NCBI GenBank assembly: GCA_038206235.1
Contig: JBBRBB010000010.1
Location: 1 to 64,000, forward strand
Direction: 5' to 3'
Source: JBBRBB01 sp038206235
GTDB lineage: Bacteria; Bacteroidota; Bacteroidia; Chitinophagales; Chitinophagaceae
Length of the DNA stretch: 64,000 nucleotides
Shown: piece by piece, positions 45,201-54,256 of the stretch
Numbering within the stretch: the stretch's first letter is position 1
Layout: every line of letters begins with the position of its first letter
Notes under the pieces: generated by a model
What the model was told of the DNA's origin: nothing
Databases searched by the model: none
What the model saw: the letters and a program-made list of their open reading frames with translations, nothing else
Program-made: the position numbers and the translations under genes

Positions 45201-45339
45201 GCGATTCAAAAAAAGGGTCAATAAAATCGTGGCGGGCAAGTGTTTCATTGTATTCTGTTTGCTTGTAAGAATGAATTTGCTCTTCAAAGCGATGCACTAA
45301 GGTTTTAATGTTTTGGTATGCCTGTTCTTTGGAAATCAT
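42286..45339 (-). CDS. Type IIG restriction-modification enzyme (Eco57I-like)
   Basis: The 1017-residue single-chain enzyme has an N-terminal PD-(D/E)XK nuclease (Pro79-Asp80, Glu95-x-Lys97 in FFVEAKKP), a helical connector, an N6-adenine methyltransferase with SAM motif VDPACGSGSFLLGAYDYLL (about 402-420) and catalytic NPPY (about 572, VVGNPPYVRQE), and a C-terminal TaqI-like target-recognition domain (about 700-960). It cuts and methylates DNA without a separate specificity subunit. The segment NEPRTGIEPVS near residue 675 is read from a tRNA T-arm-like sequence (43292-43314). The gene end is duplicated at 41541-41655. Confidence 0.93.
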   Translation of the reverse strand: MISKEQAYQNIKTLVHRFEEQIHSYKQTEYNETLARHDFIDPFFESLGWDMNNAQGYAEAYREVIHEDKLKVGTATKAPDYSFRLPGGKRLFFVEAKKPSVYVKEDIVPAYQVRRYGWSAKLPVSIVTDFEEFALYDCLKKPAVTDKASTARIKYFTYKDYLNEFDFLWDTFSKEKVLRGGLDKFISTGKLKKGTATVDKDFLNSLDEWRKELALNIALRNELNNDELNFVVQALLDRLIFLRIAEDRSIEEYGSLKNCIVSIGGEKNLVYTRLLKLFTEADSKYNSGIFDFRKDKISRRLEIDNNTLRKIIQHLYYPLSPYEFSVLNVEILGSAYEQFLGKQIILKGTHRAVIEEKPEVRKAGGVYYTPQYIVDYIVEHTVGKLLKNKTPEDVTKLKIVDPACGSGSFLLGAYDYLLKWHREYYTPEYTRLTGIAGNQSEYNNKQRNDAIRERSKLPLTPDGNLSTAIKKQILLNNIYGVDLDLNAVEVTKLSLLLKCMEGETQSSVNAELRFGETVLPSLENNIKCGNSLIDMDFYEKFPDADTHAVKPFSWKENFKEVFKQGGFDVVVGNPPYVRQEMLPEIVQRYFQKHYQVYHGMADLYSYFIEKGIGLLNQKGVFGIIVANKWMRANYGEPLRKWLKQQTIKQIIDFGDLRVFQNATTYPCIIIAGKNEPRTGIEPVSLDTLSIKTLKFDNLQSYVNENKQTISKKTLEDTGWNLSNEAGQKLLKKIQQAGIPLSEYVKGNIYRGIVTGLNEAFVIDEPTKQKLIKEDNRSKEIIKPFLAGRDVKRFEKPVSNKYLIFTKRGIDINIYPAIKKHLTQFKEQLMVKPNNWKGAEWKGRKPGSYRWYEIQDSIDYHLEFEKTKIIYPNICKQPEFTYDDNKWYTNQKCFIISLDDKYLLGILNSKLNYFLFEKYLPKLRGGFYEPSYVFFKNFPIKKINELSKSEKKLHDEIVKLVDTMLQLNAQLQQTTLPHQQEQLKQRAVLSDKKIDALVYELYGLSEKEVKIIEGETSN
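43292..43314 (+). other. tRNA 3'-end-like segment inside the RM gene
   Basis: On the plus strand ACGGG-TTCGATT-CCCGT (43292-43308) is a perfect tRNA T arm with the invariant TTC, followed by ACGCGG, like the start of an acceptor strand. No other tRNA arm is found upstream. It lies antisense in a variable stretch of the RM protein. Confidence 0.55.
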
Positions 45340-45443
45340 GAGAGGGGAAGATAAAGCAAAAAACTAATTCCATAACCTTTCAGGTTCAGGAACCTGATAC
45401 TACCCAATTAAGCTAATTCCAGAAGGCTTCAAAACTATCGTAT

Positions 45444-46835
45444 TCACTTTTGCAAAATCAAATTTTCTGCTTCTTTATAATATTCACTTCCTTCCAAAGA
45501 CTCAAACATGAATGGAATAATAGGTCCATAATCTGATATAGTTGCTTTCTCCATTTCCAAAAATTTTGGTTGTAATCCCCAATTTAAAATGTTCACGGTA
45601 TCTTTTTTGTCAACATTTTTTAAAGATTCTTTTGCTATTTTTTTTAATGCTTCTATTAAATATTCTTTTGTTTCTGCTTCCCCCTTTACTGTTTCTATTT
45701 GTGATAATACTTTTTCCAGCAAACCTTTATCAGTTGAACAAATATGAGAGATGATAATATCTTCATCTGCATTATAGCGGCGAAATTTTTGTTCATACAC
45801 ATTAATGAGAAGATTAAGCTCTGATGGATTTGACCAGTCCATTTGCCCCCTGAAAAATTTTTCTTTATACCCAAACGGATTGCCTTTAAAGATTACCGGA
45901 ATGTTTCTGCCTGATTGTTTAATGTAATACAAAGCAACTTCTAAACTTTCTACAGGCCACTCCAAATATCTCACCAAAAGAAAATTGCATTGATTATGTT
46001 CTGAATAAATAAGTGCATTTAACATGAGATAAGCAGCTTCTTTTACATTTTGTGCGGTAACATATTTGCCGGGGCTATGCACAGCTAAATACTCATCTTT
46101 CTGGCTGGCTGTTTTTAATTCTTCATTCATTAAGCTATTATCAAGAATATGGGTAAACCTTACCATTGCGTATTTTATTCTGCTCTCTTTTGAGTATGCG
46201 TCTAAAATATGCTCACAAATTTTTTTTGTTCCCGCATATATTTCTTCGGTCAAATATTTACTCGCCTTTCCTGTTGATGAAAACACGCATTGCTTTACCG
46301 TACCCGCTTGCTCACACGCTTTTATAATATGTAAGGTGCCTAAAATATTTGTAGTAACGGTGTCACAAATATGTGATTCAGCGTAGCCGGGGTCACGCTG
46401 TGCTGCGGTATGAAAAACAAAATCTGGGCGATGCTCATTAAAAATTTTCTGTACAAGCTGAAAGTTACGAATATCACATACCAGATGCATTACTTTATCA
46501 GAGGGAGAATTTGTGTATGAAGAAATTTCTTTTTTATCTATAATAATAATTCGCTTAATATCAAATTTGAGAAGCTCATTCACCAGAGCAGAACCTACAC
46601 AGCCCAAGCCACCTGTAACAACACAAGTGCGGTTTTTTAATTCATGATTTATCTTCTCAAAAGGCAGGCTTAATTTTCTTTCTCTTGTTGGATGAAAAGG
46701 ATCAATGTCTAATCGTCCCTGCAAAGTATATAGTTCAATTAATTCTTTTGTTAGCTTTACTAATTGCGAATAGGATTCACTGCTTTGCACTTGTGGCGAT
46801 AGCTCCCATATTTTTTTATAAATTTCTTCAGTCAT
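45444..46835 (-). CDS. NAD-dependent nucleotide-sugar epimerase/dehydratase family protein
   Basis: The 463-residue protein has an N-terminal helical region (1-65), then an extended short-chain dehydrogenase domain of the polysaccharide_synt_2 (CapD-like) type: Rossmann loop TGGLGCVGSALV (about 73-84), acidic IIIIDKKE, AAQRDPGYAE, the Ser in FSSTGKASKY and the catalytic YAGTK. A charged C-terminal extension (about 330-463) is not recognised. It probably modifies a UDP-sugar for a surface glycan. It is followed divergently by a sulfotransferase gene, which fits a surface polysaccharide role. Confidence 0.8.
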   Translation of the reverse strand: MTEEIYKKIWELSPQVQSSESYSQLVKLTKELIELYTLQGRLDIDPFHPTRERKLSLPFEKINHELKNRTCVVTGGLGCVGSALVNELLKFDIKRIIIIDKKEISSYTNSPSDKVMHLVCDIRNFQLVQKIFNEHRPDFVFHTAAQRDPGYAESHICDTVTTNILGTLHIIKACEQAGTVKQCVFSSTGKASKYLTEEIYAGTKKICEHILDAYSKESRIKYAMVRFTHILDNSLMNEELKTASQKDEYLAVHSPGKYVTAQNVKEAAYLMLNALIYSEHNQCNFLLVRYLEWPVESLEVALYYIKQSGRNIPVIFKGNPFGYKEKFFRGQMDWSNPSELNLLINVYEQKFRRYNADEDIIISHICSTDKGLLEKVLSQIETVKGEAETKEYLIEALKKIAKESLKNVDKKDTVNILNWGLQPKFLEMEKATISDYGPIIPFMFESLEGSEYYKEAENLILQK

Positions 46836-46985
46836 CTCTTTACAATATTGAATTCAGTTACTAAAATGTATAAAAACTAAACTACATAAAAATTTTAAAG
46901 TAATCCAATTAGCTCAGAAAAGAACAGCAATCCATGCATTTTGTTACGAGCAATAATTTTATCACATTAATTTCGTGAATTGTTT

Positions 46986-47026
46986 TGGGCAATGGGCAAT
47001 GGGCAATGGGCAATAGGCAATAAGCA
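46986..47026. repeat. GGGCAAT heptamer array
   Basis: GGGCAAT repeated four times, then AGGCAAT and AAGCAA, period 7 bp, lie in the divergent promoter region between the epimerase and sulfotransferase genes. A stray AGGCAAT follows at 47036. Confidence 0.85.
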
Positions 47027-47071
47027 AGAATGAATTAGGCAATAACTGAAGGGAATACATAAACTTTTGCA

Positions 47072-47950
47072 ATGGAAAATAAAATTTTAATAATTCTCTC
47101 CATGCACCGCTCTGGGTCTTCATTAATTGCCCAATGGCTGTATAAGTGCGGGCTGCATGTTGGCCAATCTTTTGTTGGACCGGCTGTAAGCAATGCGGAC
47201 GGGCATTTTGAAGACATTGATTTTTTCAGAATACATGAAGAATATTTAATGGCCAATAACCTGCCCGATAGCGGCTTAACGGAACAACCTGTATTAACTC
47301 TTACACCTCATCAAACAGAAAAATTAAAATCTCTTATAGCGCTTAAAAATAAATTTCATTTGCAGTGGGGTTGGAAAGACCCCAGAACCTGCTTATTTCT
47401 TGCTATATATAAACACATACTTCCCGATGCTTATTATCTGATTATTTTGAGAGATTATCAGCATGTGGTAAGCTCTTTGGTAAACAGATTGTATCGGGTA
47501 AAAGAAAAAAAATATATGGGTAAAAAAATATTTTCAAGGCTTTTGTGGAAGATAGAAAAAAAAGTGAGACAAAGAATGTTGTATAAAAAACATGCAGAAG
47601 TTTATTTGAAGGTTTGGATTGCTTATAACAATGAGATTCTTAAAAGCATCAGGCAATTTTCTGCCAACAGGTTTATCGTGATTGATATTTTTACTTTATT
47701 GAACCATGAGCAAAAAGTTTTTTCCCAATTAAAAGCCAACTGGAAATTTGAGCTCACACATTATAATTTTAATGATGTTTACAAAAAAGAATATATAAGC
47801 AAGCAGGCAGATATTCGTTCCTTTATCAGCGATAAATCACTGCTTGATAAAGCTGAGCATTTGCAGCAGGAATTGGAAAAATTTTTATTTGCAAAAGAAG
47901 AACCGGCAGTAGTGAAAGCAGATAAAATTGAACCGGCGAATGGAAAATAA
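47072..47950 (+). CDS. Sulfotransferase family protein
   Basis: The 292-residue protein has the 5'-phosphosulfate loop HRSGSSLIAQWL (residues 12-23) near the N terminus and WGWKDPRTCLFL and LRDYQHVVSSL (3'-phosphate motif) further on, as in PAPS-dependent sulfotransferases. It probably transfers sulfate to a carbohydrate; the acceptor is not known. No signal or membrane anchor. Divergent from the nucleotide-sugar enzyme gene. Confidence 0.85.
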   Translation: MENKILIILSMHRSGSSLIAQWLYKCGLHVGQSFVGPAVSNADGHFEDIDFFRIHEEYLMANNLPDSGLTEQPVLTLTPHQTEKLKSLIALKNKFHLQWGWKDPRTCLFLAIYKHILPDAYYLIILRDYQHVVSSLVNRLYRVKEKKYMGKKIFSRLLWKIEKKVRQRMLYKKHAEVYLKVWIAYNNEILKSIRQFSANRFIVIDIFTLLNHEQKVFSQLKANWKFELTHYNFNDVYKKEYISKQADIRSFISDKSLLDKAEHLQQELEKFLFAKEEPAVVKADKIEPANGK

Positions 47951-48010
47951 AATTTAAAAAACATTTATGCGTACAGTTGTTTCCTTTACCTATCTATCTA
48001 TGATATTCCA

Positions 48011-49234
48011 TCACTCAAATTCTTCCATTGTTTTTTCTGCATGGTAAAAGCTTAACAATTTTTCAATCACTTCTTCCACAACTGCATCGGGGCAGCTTGC
48101 GCCACTGGTGATAAGAATTTTTACCGGGAGTTCATGCGGTAAATAATTGGAAGTAATTTTTTCTTCTTTTGTTATCCGGTTACAGTGAAGAATTTCTTTT
48201 GATGAAATAATTTTATCAGCAGAATCAATAAAATAAGTTGGCAGCTTTTCTTCGCACAGTTCCGCAAGATGAGAAGTGTTACTGCTGTTGTATCCGCCCG
48301 CAACAATAGCAAAGTGCGCCGGTTTTTGCAGCATACCGGTAACGGCAGCCTGATTATCATTGGTAGCATAGCATAGCGTATCTCTTGTATCAGCAAAGCG
48401 GTTGCCGATATTTTCATCATTTAATTGATAATGTTTTTTTACCACCTGTTTTAAGTAATCGGCTATAACCTGCGTATCGGTTGCCAATTGTGTGGTTTGA
48501 TTTACTACACCAAAATGCTGTAAGTCTGTTGCTATATCGAAGCCTTCAGAATACCTGTCTTTGAATTCAACATAAAAATCTGCTGAAGATTTTTCTCCTG
48601 TTATATATTTTGCCAGCTCAATTGTTTCCTTCATATCATTCACAACCACTGTTGGTGTATGCGATGATGCATGAGAAAACGTTGCCCTTGTTTCTTCATG
48701 CTTTGGTTTTCCGTGAACTATAATACTATAACCCTTCTTTGCAATCTGTTCGCTGCGGTTCCATACTTTTTCAACAAAGGGACAGGTAGTGTTGTACTTT
48801 TTTATTTCAATTCCTTTTTCCTGTAAAAGTTTTTCAATAGCGAGAGTAGTGCCAAATGCAGGAATGATTACTATATCTTCCCTTTTCAATTCATCAAAAG
48901 ATATAAGCTGCTTGCCATAAGTATCCTGTAAAAACCGAACTCCTTTTTGCTGAAGGTCCTCATTTACCCGCGGATTATGTATCATCTCACTCAATAAAAA
49001 AATACTCTTGCCACAATTTTCGTCAATCGTTTTAAAAGCGATCTCTATTGCATTTTCCACACCATAGCAAAAGCCGAAGTGGCGTGCAAGATAAATGTGC
49101 ACTTCGCCAAAATCAAGAAAAGTGGGTGTAAAATCCTTCTTTAATTTATCCTGGTTACGGCGTTTGTTTTTTATGGCGCTTATGAAATTGCTGCGATAAA
49201 CTCCGGGAACATCAAATTGCTTCATACATTTCAA
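48011..49234 (-). CDS. ispH: 4-hydroxy-3-methylbut-2-enyl diphosphate reductase (long form)
   Basis: The 407-residue enzyme makes IPP and DMAPP in the last step of the MEP isoprenoid pathway. The three Fe-S cysteines appear in RHFGFCYGVENA, NTTCPFVEKVW and DTLCYATND; GKPKHEETRATFSHA provides the catalytic Glu region. The ~400-residue length is the long type found in Bacteroidetes, cyanobacteria and plants, with an N-terminal extension of about 50 residues. Start could also be Met4. Monocistronic, divergent from the VapBC-like pair. Confidence 0.93.
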   Translation of the reverse strand: MKCMKQFDVPGVYRSNFISAIKNKRRNQDKLKKDFTPTFLDFGEVHIYLARHFGFCYGVENAIEIAFKTIDENCGKSIFLLSEMIHNPRVNEDLQQKGVRFLQDTYGKQLISFDELKREDIVIIPAFGTTLAIEKLLQEKGIEIKKYNTTCPFVEKVWNRSEQIAKKGYSIIVHGKPKHEETRATFSHASSHTPTVVVNDMKETIELAKYITGEKSSADFYVEFKDRYSEGFDIATDLQHFGVVNQTTQLATDTQVIADYLKQVVKKHYQLNDENIGNRFADTRDTLCYATNDNQAAVTGMLQKPAHFAIVAGGYNSSNTSHLAELCEEKLPTYFIDSADKIISSKEILHCNRITKEEKITSNYLPHELPVKILITSGASCPDAVVEEVIEKLLSFYHAEKTMEEFE

Positions 49235-49406
49235 TAAGAGAGCAAAGGTAAGAAGATGGTGTAAGTTTATAAATGAGACATTGTTTTCGCATTTCCTTTA
49301 AAATTCATTTTTATTTTACCTGCTTTGCAGCCTCTTCTTCAAAAATAGTACAGCGTTTTTATTGAGCAATTAACTTAACAGCCGACTATTTCCTATCTTT
49401 GACAAC

Positions 49407-49652
49407 ATGAAAACAGCAGACATCAATACTACCATAATTGACGGTTATTTGCAGCTATTAGACAATTTAAGCCCAAGTAGCAAACTTGACCTTATTTCAA
49501 AGCTGACTGCTTCGGTTAAATCAGATATTACAAACAAAAAAACATCTTTCAAAAAAGCTTTTGGTGCATTTCAATCAGAAAAAAGCGCCGACGAAATAAT
49601 TAATGAAATTCGTACCAGCAGAACTTTTACCAGAGAAATTGAAAAAATTTGA
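49407..49652 (+). CDS. VapB-like antitoxin
   Basis: The 81-residue protein is upstream of a PIN toxin and overlaps it by 4 bp. The first half (MKTADINTTIIDGYLQLLDN and SPSSKLDLISKLTASVKSD) is helical, and the C-terminal half (SADEIINEIRTSRTFTREIE) resembles toxin-binding tails. The role rests on position. A TATCTTTG at 49394-49401 resembles a -7 box, which would make the messenger nearly leaderless; no matching -33 was found. Confidence 0.75.
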   Translation: MKTADINTTIIDGYLQLLDNLSPSSKLDLISKLTASVKSDITNKKTSFKKAFGAFQSEKSADEIINEIRTSRTFTREIEKI

Positions 49653-50047
49653 AAAAATATCTGATTGACACAAACATTGCCATCTACTACATGAAGGGCA
49701 AGTTCGACCTTAGCAAAAAATTTGACGAAGTATCTACAGATTATTATTTCATATCTGAAATTACTCTTGCCGAATTAAAATTCGGAGTTGAAAACAGTGA
49801 CAAGCTAGAGAAAAATCGCAAAGCATTAGCAGATTTTTTAACTGGTGTTAAAGTGCTTCCAATCTTCCATTCCCTTGACTTGTATGCTAAAGAAAAAGCA
49901 CGACTAAGAAAAGCAGGAACTCCAATTGACGATTTTGACCTTTTAATCGGCGTGACATCTGTGGCTCACGGCTTGACAATGGTGACAAACAATACTGACC
50001 ATTTTAAACGAATAGATGGAATTGATTTAGAAGATTGGACAAAGTAA
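49649..50047 (+). CDS. VapC-like PIN-domain ribonuclease toxin
   Basis: The 132-residue PIN protein has the four acidic residues: Asp7 (LIDTNI), Glu in EITLAELKFG, Asp in PIDDFDLLIG, and Asp/Asn near TNNTDHFKRI. VapC toxins cleave tRNA or rRNA. The start codon is TTG (49649), overlapping the antitoxin stop as TTGA; no ATG start exists in the conserved N terminus. The pair is typical of mobile stress modules. Confidence 0.9.
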   Translation: MKKYLIDTNIAIYYMKGKFDLSKKFDEVSTDYYFISEITLAELKFGVENSDKLEKNRKALADFLTGVKVLPIFHSLDLYAKEKARLRKAGTPIDDFDLLIGVTSVAHGLTMVTNNTDHFKRIDGIDLEDWTK

Positions 50048-50154
50048 ATACAAGTTTAGAAGAGAAATAACTTTTAAAGGATAATCAAACGTTGCCACAA
50101 CAGAATCCTCGCCATTTGCAGCAAGGTGCTTTATTAATTTTAAAGTATAAACTC

Positions 50155-52590
50155 TTAATCATTTTCCTCATCAACCTCTTTTTCATTCAGTTTTACAAAG
50201 GCTGCACGTTTGGGTGCAGGCACTATTGCATTTTCTCCTTTCACAGCTTTCCAGATTACTTCTGTAAATTCTCTGTCAGGGATTCTGTCTTCACCTGTAA
50301 AATCAAATTTTTCACTCTTTCGCTGCAACGCATTTTCCGCCATATTTTTTTCATTAATATCAACCTGCAAAGGTTTTACATGGAAAAGTGTAATATCCGG
50401 TGTTGATGAAAAGCAGCGCCACATAGGCGTTGCAGCCGCATCGTACTGGCTCATCGGCGGCATACCAAGTATGAGTTCAATGGTATGCAACATAGACGAA
50501 GTGGAATACATGGTGTGGTCTACAAAATTTCTTTTTATATATCCGCCTGCAAGGTATGCTGTGCTCCTGTGTGCATCTACATGGTCTGGTCCATCCTGCG
50601 CATCATCTTCTAAAATAAATACTACGCTCTCTTTCCAAACAGCACTTTTGCTTACATAATCAACAAACATCCCCACTGCCAAATCATTATCTGCTACGTG
50701 TGCAAAGGGTGTTGGTCTTCCTTTACTCAATCCTTCTGTATGGTCATTGCTGAAACGCAATGTATTCAAGTGAGGCAAAACATTATTGGCGAGCAAAGAA
50801 TCAAAATCCCGTTTCCACTGGCCAAAACGTGTAGTGTCTCTTACCGTTACATCCCAGCCGGTGTAATATTGACAATAATGATTTTTGAGCACCGCAATAT
50901 TCGGTTTATAATTATCTGCAAATTCTCCATACGTTCTATAGCTCACGCCGGCTTTTGCACAATCGTCCCAAATAAATTCTTTATTGTTTGCAATGCTACG
51001 ATGGCCTTCACCATCATAACTGCCTCCGCGGTCGCCATAATAAGTAGGCCATGTTTTTTCTAAATAGTCATTCGCATAAGCGCCCATGCTCCAGTTGTGC
51101 CCATCGGCACTCACTTCTGCATCCACATAAAAATTATCGAGCAGTACAAATTCTTTTGCAAGCGCGTGAAGATTTGGCGTAATTTTTTCTCCGAACAAAC
51201 AAAGATTTGTATCACCGTTTCCTTCTTTTACATCACCCAATACCTGGTCGTAAGTTCTGTTTTCTTTAATGATGTAGAATACATATTTCACGGGGCATGG
51301 CTCTCCGGTTTTTTTAGGGATGATATTGTCTTGTTCACTCTGCGGCGTAAGCTCTTTCGATTTATTATAAGGTGTATTTTCGTAAACAAGCTGTGAATAA
51401 ATGCTAAGCTGTTTTTCTGCTGGTGTATTGAATGTGCTCAATGTTCCTTTAAATAATCCGCCAATATACTGCACTTCATGAACCTTACTTGTATCTCCCT
51501 TTTGAAAACTTAATTGCTCCTGTTTATTATATGGATTTGGACCGAATGGATTTGCCATAGAAGTAAACCCTTTTCCATTCGCAACAAAGATTGTATTGCC
51601 AATAACTCTTACACATGCTGGATACCAGCCAACAGGAATAAAGCCCTTGCTTTTGCTGCTGCCCGGCTCATTCACATCAAACACGGCAACACAATTATTA
51701 TCTGCATTAGCGATGTATAATGTTTTTTCATCAGCGCTTAATGCAACGCTGTTTGTTGTAGAGCCTGTTGGCGAATTTGGATAAAGTGCAGCATTCAATG
51801 TTTCAATTATTTTACGTTGCTTTACATCAATCACTGAAACAGAATTATCATTTGCATTGGCAACAAAAAGATAGTTGCCGTTTTTAGTTAAGCACAAATC
51901 ATTAGGATTATCGCCAACAGCAATGCTGTCAATTATTTTTTGTTGTTGGGTTTGATAGATAAGAATTTTATCGCCGCCCCATAAAGAAATATACAATTCT
52001 TTTTTATCAGGTGAAAGCAAACACGCAAATGCTTCTGCGCCTAATTCATTTTTTTGAATGATGGATTTATTTTTCAGGTTGATAACATACAAGCTGTTGT
52101 TTTCTTTTGTTACCACATACATTATTTTTTTGGCATCATCAATCTCGATTCCGGCAGGAGAAATTTTTGTTGGCCATTTATCTCCAAGCCTGATGCTGTC
52201 TTTCAGAATAAGCTTATCATTTTTAATTGCATACTTCAAAATCCAGTTATCATTTCCGCCGGAAGCATATAAATATTTTTCATCGGCGCTAAACTGTAAT
52301 CCATACCAGCTTGCTGTAATTTCTATGTTGTCTAAAATTTTTTGTTGCTTGGCATCTATCAACTGAATGCTTTGTGTGCTTTGCCCGTTATTGGTTACAG
52401 CAATATATTTTTTTGTTGATGAGATGGCAATATTCAAAGGCAGGTCGCCAAGTGGCAAAGAACTGCCAACGGGTGTCAGGCTCCAGCCATTGGGCAGCGT
52501 GATGCGATTTGACTGAAGTTGTTGAAGAGTTTGGGCATGCATTAAATTTAAAAGCGGAAATGAGAGCAGGCAGCAATAGATAATTTTCAT
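50155..52590 (-). CDS. YncE-like beta-propeller / phosphoesterase fusion
   Basis: The 811-residue secreted protein has a signal peptide (MKIIYCCLLSFPLLNLMHAQ), a YncE-type seven-bladed propeller (about 45-390; repeated VAVTNNG, YVTKENN and FVANANDNSVSVIDV-like blades) and an alkaline-phosphatase/phospholipase-C-like phosphoesterase domain (about 430-780) with metal-site motif IIKENRTYDQVLGD, DGHNWSMGAYANDY and EDDAQDGPDHVDAHR. The two-domain form is known in Bacteroidetes; its substrate is not. Located in the periplasm or outside the cell. Confidence 0.88.
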   Translation of the reverse strand: MKIIYCCLLSFPLLNLMHAQTLQQLQSNRITLPNGWSLTPVGSSLPLGDLPLNIAISSTKKYIAVTNNGQSTQSIQLIDAKQQKILDNIEITASWYGLQFSADEKYLYASGGNDNWILKYAIKNDKLILKDSIRLGDKWPTKISPAGIEIDDAKKIMYVVTKENNSLYVINLKNKSIIQKNELGAEAFACLLSPDKKELYISLWGGDKILIYQTQQQKIIDSIAVGDNPNDLCLTKNGNYLFVANANDNSVSVIDVKQRKIIETLNAALYPNSPTGSTTNSVALSADEKTLYIANADNNCVAVFDVNEPGSSKSKGFIPVGWYPACVRVIGNTIFVANGKGFTSMANPFGPNPYNKQEQLSFQKGDTSKVHEVQYIGGLFKGTLSTFNTPAEKQLSIYSQLVYENTPYNKSKELTPQSEQDNIIPKKTGEPCPVKYVFYIIKENRTYDQVLGDVKEGNGDTNLCLFGEKITPNLHALAKEFVLLDNFYVDAEVSADGHNWSMGAYANDYLEKTWPTYYGDRGGSYDGEGHRSIANNKEFIWDDCAKAGVSYRTYGEFADNYKPNIAVLKNHYCQYYTGWDVTVRDTTRFGQWKRDFDSLLANNVLPHLNTLRFSNDHTEGLSKGRPTPFAHVADNDLAVGMFVDYVSKSAVWKESVVFILEDDAQDGPDHVDAHRSTAYLAGGYIKRNFVDHTMYSTSSMLHTIELILGMPPMSQYDAAATPMWRCFSSTPDITLFHVKPLQVDINEKNMAENALQRKSEKFDFTGEDRIPDREFTEVIWKAVKGENAIVPAPKRAAFVKLNEKEVDEEND

Positions 52591-52753
52591 TCAGGATTTA
52601 TATTTTGCAAAAGTAATAAGGGTGTAATTATACAACCTTCTCAAATGAATTTATATTTTATCTTTTTAAACAAAATAAAAAAAGAGCTCCTTTCTTTTGT
52701 TTAATTTTACTTCTTACTAATTCCAATGTTTTTTAATTCGAAAATCATTTATT

Positions 52754-54227
52754 ATGAAAACATTTTTTTACACACTCTTCTTTTCCCTGCTCATTGCAAT
52801 GGCAGCAAAATTAAATTTGGGATATAATAATAATTATAATAATGACTCATATCGTTCTATGCGATTTGCTAAAACCCTACTGCCACCCAACTGCGACACC
52901 ACTCCCTTTAATTGTAATGCCGACCTGAGAGGTACATTTTTTTTAAATTCCCAAATTAAAACATCTGATACCATTTATTATGGTAAAACCGGTACCAGCT
53001 ATAAGGACAGGGAATACACAAGTTCAAATCCCAAACTTGAAGACTGCGGCGTAAATGCACCCTGCGAAACAAACCCCGATAGTTCGCTCCATTATTTTAC
53101 TTATTATCCCAGGCTCAGCGCTTATGGTTATAGCTGCCCCCTGCTGGTGATATTTCTTCTTCACCCCGGCGGCTTTTCTGACTGTAATCACATAGGCCCG
53201 GGGATACGGCTGATGGGCGCAGAATTTGCACGACGTGGCTTTATTTGCGTAGTGGCGGAATACCGAAGGGGAATAATTAATGATACTGTAAAAGTTTTTC
53301 CTAATAGCATTGACCCACATCTTAGAATAATTACCTATACAGGAGCGCAGCAAATTTCTGCCTACTACAAGCCTACACAAGACTGCAGTGGGCTGATACG
53401 TACCTTTATACAACGACAGAGAGATGGCGCTGATGAATTTAAAGCAGACACCAATAATATTTTTTTAGGAGGTGGCAGTGCGGGGGCTGAGATAATAACA
53501 CTGCTTACATACTATACCCAAAGCATGATAGATAGTGTTTCTGAAAACATTCATGCTGCTTTAGGCCCTATAGATATAGATTATTATAAAGGCGGTACTA
53601 ATATAGAATATAAATCAAAGATTAAGGGTCTGTTATTTATGTGGGGAACTGCTTTCTTACCTCTCAATTATGTGAACAACCCGGTTGCCTTTTTTGCACA
53701 GAATCCGAACAATGTGGCTATGATAGCCTTTCATGGCTTTAAAGATACCATAAACCCTCTTACCACTGAGGCAGTATATTTTTCTCCTGCAGGAGACCCG
53801 CACAAAACTTATCACGCAACTAAAGAATGTTTGCTGCCTATGATTGATTCTTTTAATGTTACTCCAAGAACAATAACCGGTGGTCCGCTCTTGATAGATG
53901 AATACCGCGGCGGTCCCCGCTATTATTATGATAACCATATTTAATCGATTCAATACTCCGCCTATGGAGTGTTATGTGGATTGTGACATGTCCCATGGAT
54001 TAGACAGCAATGGTCCCAACTTCAAGAGTGAATTTGGCACAGGGTTATCTACCCAGGATAGCGTAGAAGTATATATGACTCAGCGGGCTACTTGTTTTTT
54101 CCAGGCGATACTCGGCGGCTATGTAAATAAGCTTAACCGGAGGCTTTTTTATGAGTGCCAAAACAACCGGCATGGCTGCGACACGCTTGACGACCATGCG
54201 TCATGCAGGCCAAATAACTGCGACTAA
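52754..54227 (+). pseudogene. Secreted alpha/beta hydrolase, copy 1, frameshifted
   Basis: The first frame (52754-53944, 396 residues) has a signal peptide, an oxyanion-type HPGGFSD, nucleophile elbow LGGGSAGAE (Ser near 242) and Asp in HGFKDTINPL, then stops after RYYYDNHI. The homologous continuation MECYVDCDMSHGLDSNG, including the expected catalytic His in DMSHG, is in the next frame to 54227. Loss of one T in the ATTT at 53939-53942 would restore one gene of about 490 residues, like copy 2 at 58806. So it is inactivated, or this is a sequencing error. It precedes a delta-60 protein by 29 bp. Confidence 0.85.
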
Positions 54228-54256
54228 TATTTTTAATCAAAATAAATTTTTATTTT